A DNA stretch of 8,317 bases from NCBI GenBank assembly GCA_036265345.1, contig DATAPE010000114.1, forward strand, positions 1-8,317, read 5' to 3'. This DNA is from DATAPE01 sp036265345. GTDB taxonomy: Bacteria > Actinomycetota > CADDZG01 > WHSQ01. Numbering within the stretch: the first letter of the stretch is position 1; each line of letters opens with the position of its first letter. Shown here piece after piece: positions 1 through 6,151 of the stretch. The notes beneath the pieces were generated by a model. It saw only the letters and a program-made list of their open reading frames with translations. It had not been told where the DNA came from and searched no databases. The position numbers were made by a program, and so were the translations under genes.

Positions 1-494
1 TTCGCGAGCTCGAACTCATCCTCCGTGAAGACAGCCTCTTCGCCGATGCGATAGATGTTCAGACAGCCCTTTACGGAATCTCGGGCGATCAAGGGGATCA
101 CCAGCAGGGACTCGGGGTCGTTATCCGTTCCCGCAATCACCTGAGTGCGTGGATCCAGCTGGGCTTGGTTGATAAGGAGTGGCTCTCGATGGGCTGCAGC
201 GTATCCAGTCAGCCCCTGACCGAAATGCGACATCGAGTTCATGATCTCCGCGGCCCACTGATCGCGCGCCAGGACGGGCGTAAGGGTGCCCTCCGTCTCA
301 TTGGCCTCGTAGATAGTGAGGGTGTCGTAGGGAACGAGCTCCGAGATCGTGTCCGCGATCGTGTCCAGCAGGACACCCAGGCTCTGCTCCGATAGCACCT
401 GATGGAATACCTCCGCTAACCGCTTGTAGGAGGAATCCACTCTTGTATCGCCGGAGCCGCCCTGGGCCGCGAGAGCCCGCTCTGTAGTCGTCAC
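1..494 (-). CDS. GAF-domain sensory protein, N-terminal part (runs off the left edge)
   Basis: Reading leftward from a GTG at 494, 164 codons are open to the window edge, so the C-terminal part is missing. The start is supported by an AAGGG stretch five bases before the GTG. After about 20 polar residues comes a helix (YKRLAEVFHQVLSEQSLGVL) and then a GAF fold. Its recognisable pieces are a helix with LVPYDTLTIYEAN, the segment GQGLTGYAAAHREPLLINQA, and the strand pair LLVIPLIARDSVKGCLNIYR followed by FTEDEFELA. GAF domains bind small ligands or mediate dimerisation in cytoplasmic signalling proteins. The output domain (histidine kinase, GGDEF, phosphatase or other) lies outside the window and cannot be called. 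A response regulator gene lies nearby on the opposite strand, but a partnership is only a guess. No convincing promoter was found in the 120 bases upstream. Confidence 0.8.
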   Translation of the reverse strand, partial: MTTTERALAAQGGSGDTRVDSSYKRLAEVFHQVLSEQSLGVLLDTIADTISELVPYDTLTIYEANETEGTLTPVLARDQWAAEIMNSMSHFGQGLTGYAAAHREPLLINQAQLDPRTQVIAGTDNDPESLLVIPLIARDSVKGCLNIYRIGEEAVFTEDEFELA

Positions 495-617
495 GTCTGC
501 CCTTCGTCCATGTCTTGGTGATGGCCTGTTAGTAGGAATATCGACTACCTGGGCGGGACCTTGAACCCGGTCGTAGGAGTGAAAGCCAGGGCTAGCCAAA
601 CCTGCCCCCTTTTGTTT

Positions 618-639
618 GTGCCCCCGACAGGATTCGAAC
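618..639 (-). repeat. Detached duplicate of the tRNA-Arg 3' end (T-arm loop, 3' T-stem strand and acceptor strand)
   Basis: These 22 bases are identical to 727-748, the last part of the neighbouring tRNA-Arg gene with one flanking base at each side. They lie in the same orientation, 109 bp further downstream of the tRNA. The copy contains the TTCGAATC loop, the 3' strand of the T stem and the acceptor strand CGGGGGC, but no D arm or anticodon arm. A short GCCCC lies just before it on the minus strand and could pair with part of the acceptor strand. Duplicated tRNA 3' ends are typical footprints of tRNA-targeting site-specific recombination. The interval is too short to hold an element, so this may be a scar or a tRNA-derived repeat. 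Confidence 0.85.
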
Positions 640-663
640 GAAAGGGGCGTGCTGGTTCAGGGA

Positions 664-721
664 TCCTGTCGGTGGCCCGCGCTCCGCTGAGCAGCGGTCC
701 TGTCGGTGGCCCGCGCTCCGC
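664..721. repeat. Two copies of a 24-bp direct repeat, 34-bp period, containing inverted pieces of the tRNA 3' end
   Basis: The 24 bases at 664-687 recur exactly at 698-721. Each copy begins with TCCTGTCGG, which is the tRNA T-stem/acceptor sequence in the orientation opposite to the tRNA gene. It can therefore pair with the tRNA's own CCGACAGGA strand (733-741) or with the detached copy (624-632). For 663-672 against 624-633 the match is ten bases without a mismatch. The remainder of each unit is GGCCCGCGCTCCGC-like, high-GC sequence with no coding signal. Confidence 0.85.
684..697. repeat. Short hairpin between the two 24-bp repeats
   Basis: CCGCTG (684-689) and CAGCGG (692-697) are perfect complements separated by two bases, or a five-base stem with a four-base loop. 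It sits close to the centre of symmetry of the tRNA-like pieces at 624-632, 664-672, 698-706 and 733-741. No T-tract follows on either strand, so it is not a standard intrinsic terminator. It could still help end or process the tRNA transcript. Confidence 0.5.
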
Positions 722-727
722 GCTCGG

Positions 728-799
728 TGCCCCCGACAGGATTCGAACCTGCGCACCACGCTCCGGAGGCGTGTGCTCTATCCCCTGAGCTACGGGGGC
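728..799 (-). tRNA. tRNA-Arg, anticodon CCG
   Basis: The minus strand folds into a complete 72-nt cloverleaf. The acceptor stem is GCCCCCG/CGGGGGC and the D arm is GCTC/GAGC with the loop AGGGGATA. The anticodon stem is CACGC/GCGTG around the loop CTCCGGA, which gives anticodon CCG and reads the arginine codon CGG. The variable loop is GTGC, the T arm is GCAGG/CCTGT with loop TTCGAAT, and the discriminator is A at 728. The next bases are CCG, so the terminal CCA is not encoded and must be added after transcription. The gene stands close to argS, which charges it, but on the opposite strand. Only one pair, G-U in the T stem, is not Watson-Crick. Confidence 0.97.
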
Positions 800-809
800 C
801 GCACCAGGG

Positions 810-815
810 AGGTTA
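810..815 (-). promoter_or_regulatory. Candidate -10 box of the tRNA-Arg promoter
   Basis: Read on the minus strand, 815-810 is TAACCT, which fits TANNNT. It ends ten bases before the mature 5' end of the tRNA at 799, leaving a leader of a few bases as expected for a tRNA gene. No good -35 hexamer is visible about 17 bases further upstream, so this is a weak call. Confidence 0.4.
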
Positions 816-840
816 GAGCATCCGGGAAGTACGAGGGGCG

Positions 841-846
841 TAGCAT
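841..846 (+). promoter_or_regulatory. Candidate -10 box for leaderless transcription of the response regulator gene
   Basis: TAGCAT fits TANNNT and occupies exactly positions -12 to -7 if transcription starts on the A of the ATG at 853. There is no Shine-Dalgarno sequence at a usable distance from that ATG. This is the arrangement seen for leaderless mRNAs, which are common in Actinomycetota. The -35 region is not recognisable. With the tRNA promoter candidate at 810-815 it makes the 53-bp spacer a divergent promoter region, and it may also drive the downstream argS-thr genes. Confidence 0.5.
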
Positions 847-852
847 CCCCGC

Positions 853-1227
853 ATGCCGGTGACCAAGAAACAGATCCTCATCTGCGATGACGACCCCGCG
901 ATCCTCAGGGTCCTGCAGGTCAACCTCGAGATCGAGGGCTACGACGTGCTGGCCGCCCAGAATGGTGAGGAGGCCCTCGAGCTGGCCACCAAGGAGATTC
1001 CCGATCTCGTGATCCTGGACATCATGATGCCGCGTCTCGACGGTTATCAGGCTTGCGAGAAGCTGAAAGCCAACGATTCCACCAAGGACATCCCGGTCGT
1101 GTTCCTCTCCGCCAAGGCGCAGCAGTCAGATATCCAGAGAGGCAAGGACTATGGAGTTGCCGAATATCTAACGAAGCCTTTCGACCCCATGGACCTGCTG
1201 GGCGTCGTAGAACGCCTCCTGACTTAA
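853..1227 (+). CDS. Single-domain response regulator (CheY-like receiver)
   Basis: A 124-residue protein that is one receiver domain from end to end, with no DNA-binding or enzymatic output domain. The active site is complete: acidic pair D12/D13 in ILICDDDP, phospho-acceptor D56 in VILDIMMP, S86 in VVFLSAK, Y105 and K108 in the TKPF motif. Such proteins are phosphorylated on the aspartate by a histidine kinase and act through protein-protein contacts in the cytoplasm, for example in phosphorelays. No kinase gene is adjacent. The GAF gene on the other side of the tRNA could be one, but its output domain is not visible. The ATG at 853 is chosen because it gives the normal receiver N terminus and fits a leaderless promoter. 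The stop lies 10 bases before the argS ATG, so it is probably cotranscribed with argS. Confidence 0.92.
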   Translation: MPVTKKQILICDDDPAILRVLQVNLEIEGYDVLAAQNGEEALELATKEIPDLVILDIMMPRLDGYQACEKLKANDSTKDIPVVFLSAKAQQSDIQRGKDYGVAEYLTKPFDPMDLLGVVERLLT

Positions 1228-1237
1228 TCGCGGCGTG

Positions 1238-2896
1238 ATGGTCACCGACCGTCTCGCCGAGTTGGTCCGCAGCGCTCTCGAAACCGCGGCCTCAGACGGC
1301 GTCCTGCCCGACAACGGGACTGCCGTCAATTTCGAGCGTCCTCGCCGGCGGGAGCATGGGGACTGGTCCTCGAACGTGGCCCTCGTTGCAGCCGGCCCCC
1401 AGACCAACCCACGGGCGATAGCGGAAGCCCTCAAACAACGCCTCCCGCCCTCTCCGCTTATAGAGAAGGTGGAGGTGGCCGGACCCGGTTTCTTGAATTT
1501 CTACCTCTCGGCGGAATGGCTGCATGACGTCGTGCGCCGAGCGGCGGATCCGGAAGTTGCGTTCGGTAGGAGCGCCGCCGGCAACGGTGTCTCGGTCAAT
1601 CTCGAGTACGTGTCGGCCAATCCGACGGGTCCCCTCAGCGTTGTCAGCGGGCGTCACGCCGCGGTGGGCGATGCGGTGGGCAACCTCCTGGAGGCTGTAG
1701 GGCATCAAGTGACGCGGGAGTTCTACATCAATGACGCCGGGGGCCAGGCGACGAAGTTCGGGCAGTCGATCGCAGCACGGTATCTGGAGCACTTCGGCCG
1801 CGACGCCGAGGTGCCCGAGGGCGGCTATCAAGGCGACTACATCCGGGATCTTGCGGATCAGCTTGCTGATCAACAGGGTGAGGCCCTGCTGACTGTGCCC
1901 GAGGACCAGCGTGTCGAGACGGCGCGCGACTTCGGGCTAGAGACGATGATGCGCGAGGTCACCGCGTCGCTGGAGCGGTTCGGAACGAAGTTCGACGTGT
2001 GGTCATCGGAGCAAGCGATGCATCGCGGCGGCGTCAAGGAAGGGATCGAGGAGCTCGTCCGCCTCGGTGTCACCGAGGAGAGGGACGGAGCCGTGTGGTT
2101 CCAGTCCAGCAGGTTCGGCGACGACAAAGACCGGGTCCTCGTGCGAAGTGATGGCCGCCCGACCTACCTGGCGTCAGACGTCGCTTACATGCGAGACAAG
2201 ATCGGTCGCGGCTACGACCGCTTGATCTACCTGTTGGGATCGGATCACCACGGCACGATCTCCCGATTGTTCGCGCTCGCGGATGCGCTGGGGTTCGGGA
2301 GGGATCGCATCGAGATCCGGATCGTTCAGATCGTGACTCTGTCGCGGGCAGGCGAGAGAGTGAAGGCGTCGAAGCGCGCCGGCGTGCTTATCCCTCTCGA
2401 TGAGCTCGTGGACGAAGTGGGTGTCGACGCCGCGCGTTACACGTTCCTTACCCGGTCGATGGATGCTCCTCTCGAGTTCGATATCGACCTCGTCAAGGAG
2501 CAGGCTCCCGAGAATCCGGTGTTCTACGTTCAATACGCGCACGCGCGGATCTGTTCGATCCTGAGGCGCGCGCAGGAGCAAGGTGTTGTGCCGCAGGTAC
2601 CGGAGGCGCCCCTCGACCTTCTGGTGCATCCATCGGAACAAGAGTTGATGCGCAAGCTGGCTTCCTACGAGGAAGCGGTCCCCGAAGCGGCAGCGAACCG
2701 CGGCCCCCAGAAGATCTCTCGCTTCGTCGAGGAGCTGGCGTCGACCTTCACCGCCTTCTATCGCGATTGCAAGGTCGTGACCGAAGACGCCGAGCTGACA
2801 CAAGCGCGGCTTGCGCTGTGCGTTGCGACCGCGCGGACGCTTGCGAATGGTCTGGGATTGCTGGGCGTGAGCGCTCCGGAAAGGATGTGGTCGTGA
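1238..2896 (+). CDS. argS: Arginyl-tRNA synthetase
   Basis: This class I synthetase joins arginine to tRNA-Arg using ATP in the cytoplasm. From the ATG at 1238 it is 552 residues, a usual length; a GTG at 1235 is an equally open alternative. Residues 1-90 form the ArgS N-terminal tRNA-binding domain, ending in VEVAGPGFLNFYL. The catalytic core has EYVSANPTGPL (124-133), EFYINDAGGQ and the KMSKS-equivalent KASKRAG (376-382). The DALR anticodon-binding domain begins near YVQYAHARICSILRR and runs to the end. One key feature is odd: the segment after ANPTGPL reads SVVSGR, where HVGHGR or similar is typical, so both HIGH histidines are absent (134-137). The reading frame is otherwise intact and well conserved. 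No Shine-Dalgarno sequence is evident. The stop overlaps the next start by one base (TGATG). Confidence 0.95.
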   Translation: MVTDRLAELVRSALETAASDGVLPDNGTAVNFERPRRREHGDWSSNVALVAAGPQTNPRAIAEALKQRLPPSPLIEKVEVAGPGFLNFYLSAEWLHDVVRRAADPEVAFGRSAAGNGVSVNLEYVSANPTGPLSVVSGRHAAVGDAVGNLLEAVGHQVTREFYINDAGGQATKFGQSIAARYLEHFGRDAEVPEGGYQGDYIRDLADQLADQQGEALLTVPEDQRVETARDFGLETMMREVTASLERFGTKFDVWSSEQAMHRGGVKEGIEELVRLGVTEERDGAVWFQSSRFGDDKDRVLVRSDGRPTYLASDVAYMRDKIGRGYDRLIYLLGSDHHGTISRLFALADALGFGRDRIEIRIVQIVTLSRAGERVKASKRAGVLIPLDELVDEVGVDAARYTFLTRSMDAPLEFDIDLVKEQAPENPVFYVQYAHARICSILRRAQEQGVVPQVPEAPLDLLVHPSEQELMRKLASYEEAVPEAAANRGPQKISRFVEELASTFTAFYRDCKVVTEDAELTQARLALCVATARTLANGLGLLGVSAPERMWS

Positions 2897-3756
2897 TGGA
2901 GTTTTTCCAAGTGGATGTGTTTGCGGGCTCCGCCTACAGCGGCAATCCCCTTGCGGTATTCCCCAACGCAGATGGTCTCTCGTCGTCCCAGATGCAGCGC
3001 ATCGCACTCGAGATGAATCTCTCCGAGACGACCTTTGTCACGGCGGTCGATGGAGATGCTTATTCGGTGAGGATCTTCACTCCGGGACAAGAATTGCCCT
3101 TTGCTGGTCATCCCACGGTTGGAACTGCGTGGCTGTTGCGTCATATCGAAAAGCTCGCTGGCGAGCGCTTCGTGCAGAGCAGTGCGGCCGGTGACACCGA
3201 GGTCAGCGTGGTTGGAGACGAACTGTGGTTCGAGAGAACGGGGCGAGCCGATCCCGATCTCGGCGGCGACGGTCCGGATGCCGGCGGATCCATCGCGGCC
3301 GCGCTCGGGCTCGAGGGAGGCGATATCGGGCTCGAGGCTGGCGCGCTCGGCGGAGCTGGACGGCTGAATCCCGCGGTCTCCGATGCCGGGGTCGCACAGT
3401 TGATGGTGCCGGTGCGTGACGACTCAACCCTGGCCCGGTGCTCGCCTCGATCCGAGTTGACGGGGGTCCACCCGATGGGCGTCTATTGCTTCACTTCCTT
3501 GGGCGAGGGCCGGTTGGGCGCCCGCGGCTTCTTTCCCGCAGTTGGAGTTGCGGAGGATCCCGCGACGGGTTCGGCCGCGGCTGGTCTCGGGCTGTATCTG
3601 GGTGACCGCATAGGTGGGGGAAGCTTCGCCATCGAGCAGGGCCGCGAGATGGGCAGGCCCTCCCGCATCCTTATGCGTTCGGAGCCCGGAAAGGTGTCGA
3701 TCGGAGGCCGCTGCGAGCTGATCCTCAGGGGCCAGCTGGAGACGTTGCCCGCGTGA
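2896..3756 (+). CDS. PhzF-family isomerase/epimerase-like protein
   Basis: A 286-residue protein of the PhzF family, which has the diaminopimelate-epimerase fold of two similar halves. Family hallmarks are FQVDVFAGSAYSGNPLAVF at the N terminus, NLSETTFV with the putative catalytic glutamate E44, FTPGQELPFAGHPTVGTA (61-78) and EDPATGSAA (220-228) in the second half. PhzF itself isomerises trans-2,3-dihydro-3-hydroxyanthranilate in phenazine synthesis. Most family members have unknown substrates, and nothing here suggests a phenazine cluster. The ATG at 2896 overlaps the argS stop by one base. The open frame extends further upstream, but only inside argS. The 3' end overlaps hom by four bases, so it lies inside a tightly coupled amino-acid operon. 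A role in amino-acid metabolism or metabolite repair is inference. The middle (120-155) is Gly/Ala-rich and less conserved. Confidence 0.88.
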   Translation: MEFFQVDVFAGSAYSGNPLAVFPNADGLSSSQMQRIALEMNLSETTFVTAVDGDAYSVRIFTPGQELPFAGHPTVGTAWLLRHIEKLAGERFVQSSAAGDTEVSVVGDELWFERTGRADPDLGGDGPDAGGSIAAALGLEGGDIGLEAGALGGAGRLNPAVSDAGVAQLMVPVRDDSTLARCSPRSELTGVHPMGVYCFTSLGEGRLGARGFFPAVGVAEDPATGSAAAGLGLYLGDRIGGGSFAIEQGREMGRPSRILMRSEPGKVSIGGRCELILRGQLETLPA

Positions 3757-5048
3757 CGTCGCGCCGGATCCGCGTCGGCCTGCTCGGCTGCGGAACCGTC
3801 GGGGGAGCTACCGCGCGGATACTGGCGGAACACGCGCCGGAGATCTCCAGACGAACAGGAGCCCCGGTGGAGCTGGCACGCGTAGCGGTGCGCGATCTGT
3901 CGAAGGCGCGGCCGCTAGAGCTGGCCGCCGATCTCTGGACCTCGGATGCGTCCTCGATCGTTGACGATCCCGGCATCGACGTCGTCGTCGAGACCATCGG
4001 GGGGATCGAACCCGCTCGTCAGCTGATCATGCAGTCGTTCGCCGCCGGAAAGGCGGTAGTGACAGCGAACAAGGAGCTGTTGTCCACGCATGGTCAGGAA
4101 GTGATGGATGCAGCCGACGAAGCTGGGGTCGATTTCCTGTTCGAAGCTTCGGTGGGCGGGGGGATACCGATAGTCCGTCCATTGAAGGAGTCGCTGGCGG
4201 GGGACCGCGTGGTACGGATCATGGGCATCCTCAACGGCACCACCAACTTCATCCTGACGCGCATGTCCGAGGCCGGAATGGAATTCGCCGACGCTCTGGC
4301 GGAGGCTGCAGCCCTCGGTTACGCCGAGCTCGACCCGAGCGCCGACATCGACGGCTTCGACGCAGCGGCGAAGCTGGCGATCCTGTCCTCCATCGCCTTC
4401 AACGCCCGCGTCGTGGCAACGGATGTCCACCGTGAAGGCATCTCTACCGTGTCCGCCCGCGACATCGGGGCCGCCCACGAGCTTGGTTACGAGATCAAGC
4501 TGCTGGGCGTCGCCGAGACTCAAGAGGGTGCAGTTACCGCCCGGGTCTATCCCGCGATGGTGCCCAAGACCCATCCCCTGGCAGCCGTGCGGGACGTCTT
4601 CAACGCGGTTTTCATTCAGGGTGAACAGGCCGGCGAGCTGATGTTCTTCGGCCGGGGGGCCGGTGGGGGACCTACCGGTTCGGCGGTGGTGGGAGACCTC
4701 GTCGAAGTCGCCCGCAACCTGGTCACCGGGGGCCGCTCGGTCGGGTGCACGTGCGACGGGGTCGCCAAACTTCGCCCTCAAGAAGAGATACCCGTGCGCT
4801 ACTACGTCGTTCTGTCGGTCGCGGACCGCCCCGGCGTGTTGTCCGAAGTCGCCGGCGTATTCGCTCGTCACGAGATCTCTATCGCGTCGGTGAGGCAGGA
4901 AGGAAGTGGCGACGAAGCAACGCTGGTGGCGATCACCCACACCGCGAGCGAAGGCCAGCACCAGCAAACCTTCGGCGAGCTCAGCAACCTCGAAGCGGTT
5001 AAGAGCGTTGTCTCCACGCTGCGCGTCGAAGGGACCGACGAACGGTGA
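3753..5048 (+). CDS. hom: Homoserine dehydrogenase with C-terminal ACT domain
   Basis: Reduces L-aspartate 4-semialdehyde to L-homoserine with NAD(P)H, the branch step to threonine and methionine. The 431 residues show, in order, the Rossmann nucleotide-binding motif GCGTVG (12-17), VVTANKELL with K107, and the segment EASVGGGIPIVRPLK. The signature GYAELDPSADIDGFDAAAKL (189-208) follows, with the acidic residues E192 and D203 and catalytic-region K207 spaced as in characterised enzymes. Residues 350-425 (YYVVLSVADRPGVLSEVAGVFARHEISI) form an ACT domain, which in this family usually mediates feedback inhibition by threonine. The enzyme is monofunctional, with no aspartokinase domain attached. 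It starts with GTG in a four-base GTGA overlap with the preceding stop and ends in the same kind of overlap with thrC, so translation is probably coupled. Confidence 0.97.
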   Translation: MTSRRIRVGLLGCGTVGGATARILAEHAPEISRRTGAPVELARVAVRDLSKARPLELAADLWTSDASSIVDDPGIDVVVETIGGIEPARQLIMQSFAAGKAVVTANKELLSTHGQEVMDAADEAGVDFLFEASVGGGIPIVRPLKESLAGDRVVRIMGILNGTTNFILTRMSEAGMEFADALAEAAALGYAELDPSADIDGFDAAAKLAILSSIAFNARVVATDVHREGISTVSARDIGAAHELGYEIKLLGVAETQEGAVTARVYPAMVPKTHPLAAVRDVFNAVFIQGEQAGELMFFGRGAGGGPTGSAVVGDLVEVARNLVTGGRSVGCTCDGVAKLRPQEEIPVRYYVVLSVADRPGVLSEVAGVFARHEISIASVRQEGSGDEATLVAITHTASEGQHQQTFGELSNLEAVKSVVSTLRVEGTDER

Positions 5049-6118
5049 CCGCGGGACCGCTGGCGATCGCCGGCAAGAGGGGAGTGATCCGGCGCTACTT
5101 CGATCAGCTCCCGGTGTCTGATGCAACTCCCATCGTCACACTCGACGAGGGTGACACGCCGCTCATCTACTCCGACCGCCTTTCAACCGAGGTCGGGGCA
5201 GAGGTATGGCTCAAGTACGAAGGGCTGAATCCCACCGGTTCCTTCAAGGACCGGGGGATGACGGTTGCGATATCGAAGGCCCTCGAGGAAGGCTCGCACG
5301 CAGTCGTGTGCGCGTCGACGGGGAACACGAGCGCATCCGCCGCCGCATACGCAGCACGCGCAGGGATGACCTGCGCGGTTCTGATCCCGCGAGGCAACGT
5401 GGCCCTCGGCAAGCTGGCGCAAGCTCTGGTGCATGGAGCGCGTGTGCTCGAGATAGCAGGCAACTTCGACAGGGCCCTCCAACTGACCACAGAGATGTCA
5501 CAGAGCCATCCGATAACGCTCGTGAACTCGGTCAATCCCTATCGCGTCGAGGGCCAAAAGACCGCGGCCTTCGAGATCGTCGAAGCGCTCGGGCGGGCCC
5601 CCGACCTGCACGTGATGCCCGTGGGCAATGCAGGCAACATCACCGCGTACTGGCGCGGCTACACCCAGGCTCTCGCGGCGGGGTGGTGCACGACGCAGCC
5701 CAAGATGCTCGGCTTCCAGGCGGAAGGCGCCAACCCGATAGTTCGGGGGGAGATCGTTGCCGATCCCAAGACGATCGCCACCGCGATTCGCATCGGCAAT
5801 CCTGCATCGTGGCAGGGCGCTCTCGATGCTGCGTCGTCCTCCGGCGGCGCTATCGATTGCGTGCGGGACAAAGAGATCCTCGAGGCCTATCGATCGCTCG
5901 CCCAGGAAGGGATCTTCGTCGAACTGGCGTCTGCGACGAGCGTTGCCGGGCTGCGCCAGCTCGCCGCCCGCAATGCCGTTCCCGCGGGCTCGACCGTCGT
6001 GTGCGTTCTGACAGGCCACGGTTTGAAGGACCCGGACTGGGCCATCGCGGGTGCCCCACGACCGAAACTGGTCCCGTCCGAGATCGGCCCGATCATGGAA
6101 GAGCTGCGGCTGGCCTAG
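5045..6118 (+). CDS. thrC: Threonine synthase
   Basis: A pyridoxal-phosphate enzyme that converts O-phospho-L-homoserine and water to L-threonine and phosphate, the last step of the pathway. It has 357 residues, the usual length of the short, single-domain ThrC type. K68 in NPTGSFKDRGM is the expected PLP lysine. CASTGNTSASAAAYAARAG (89-107) holds the cofactor-contacting asparagine, GNAGN (194-198) is the PLP phosphate-binding loop, and VLTGHGLKDP (321-330) is the C-terminal family signature. The GTG start overlaps the hom stop by four bases (GTGA). An internal GTG at 5084 is an alternative that would remove 13 weakly conserved residues. It acts with the kinase encoded next. Confidence 0.96.
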   Translation: MTAGPLAIAGKRGVIRRYFDQLPVSDATPIVTLDEGDTPLIYSDRLSTEVGAEVWLKYEGLNPTGSFKDRGMTVAISKALEEGSHAVVCASTGNTSASAAAYAARAGMTCAVLIPRGNVALGKLAQALVHGARVLEIAGNFDRALQLTTEMSQSHPITLVNSVNPYRVEGQKTAAFEIVEALGRAPDLHVMPVGNAGNITAYWRGYTQALAAGWCTTQPKMLGFQAEGANPIVRGEIVADPKTIATAIRIGNPASWQGALDAASSSGGAIDCVRDKEILEAYRSLAQEGIFVELASATSVAGLRQLAARNAVPAGSTVVCVLTGHGLKDPDWAIAGAPRPKLVPSEIGPIMEELRLA

Positions 6119-6151
6119 CCGCGGACCCGGCCTTCGTGTCATCCTTTCGCA

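Noticed and set aside
530..550. Short inverted repeat (GTAG...CTAC) upstream of the GAF gene
   Set aside because: The arms are only four bases with an A/T-rich loop and no matching promoter boxes; too weak to call.
664..721. CRISPR array
   Set aside because: There are only two repeat copies with a 10-bp spacer, no cas genes, and the repeats are clearly related to the adjacent tRNA.
618..748. Integrated mobile element bounded by attachment sites
   Set aside because: Only 109 bp separate the two direct copies of the tRNA end and there is no integrase gene in the window. At most it is a remnant.
561..788. Plus-strand open frame of 75 codons across the repeat block and the tRNA
   Set aside because: Its second half (GAPDRIRTCAPRSGGVCSIP) is the antisense translation of the tRNA-Arg gene, a well-known false protein. 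The first half crosses the tRNA-derived repeats.
1228..1237. T-box or attenuator controlling argS
   Set aside because: There is no room for a leader: the response regulator gene ends ten bases before the argS start, and no leader peptide or antiterminator structure was seen upstream of 853.
2767..2895. Longer start for the PhzF-family gene inside argS
   Set aside because: The extra 43 residues are basic and unlike any PhzF N terminus; the family signature begins at the ATG at 2896.
3915..5126. Minus-strand open frame of 403 codons opposite hom
   Set aside because: It has no domain, and an antisense frame of this length is expected opposite a GC-rich gene with strong codon bias.
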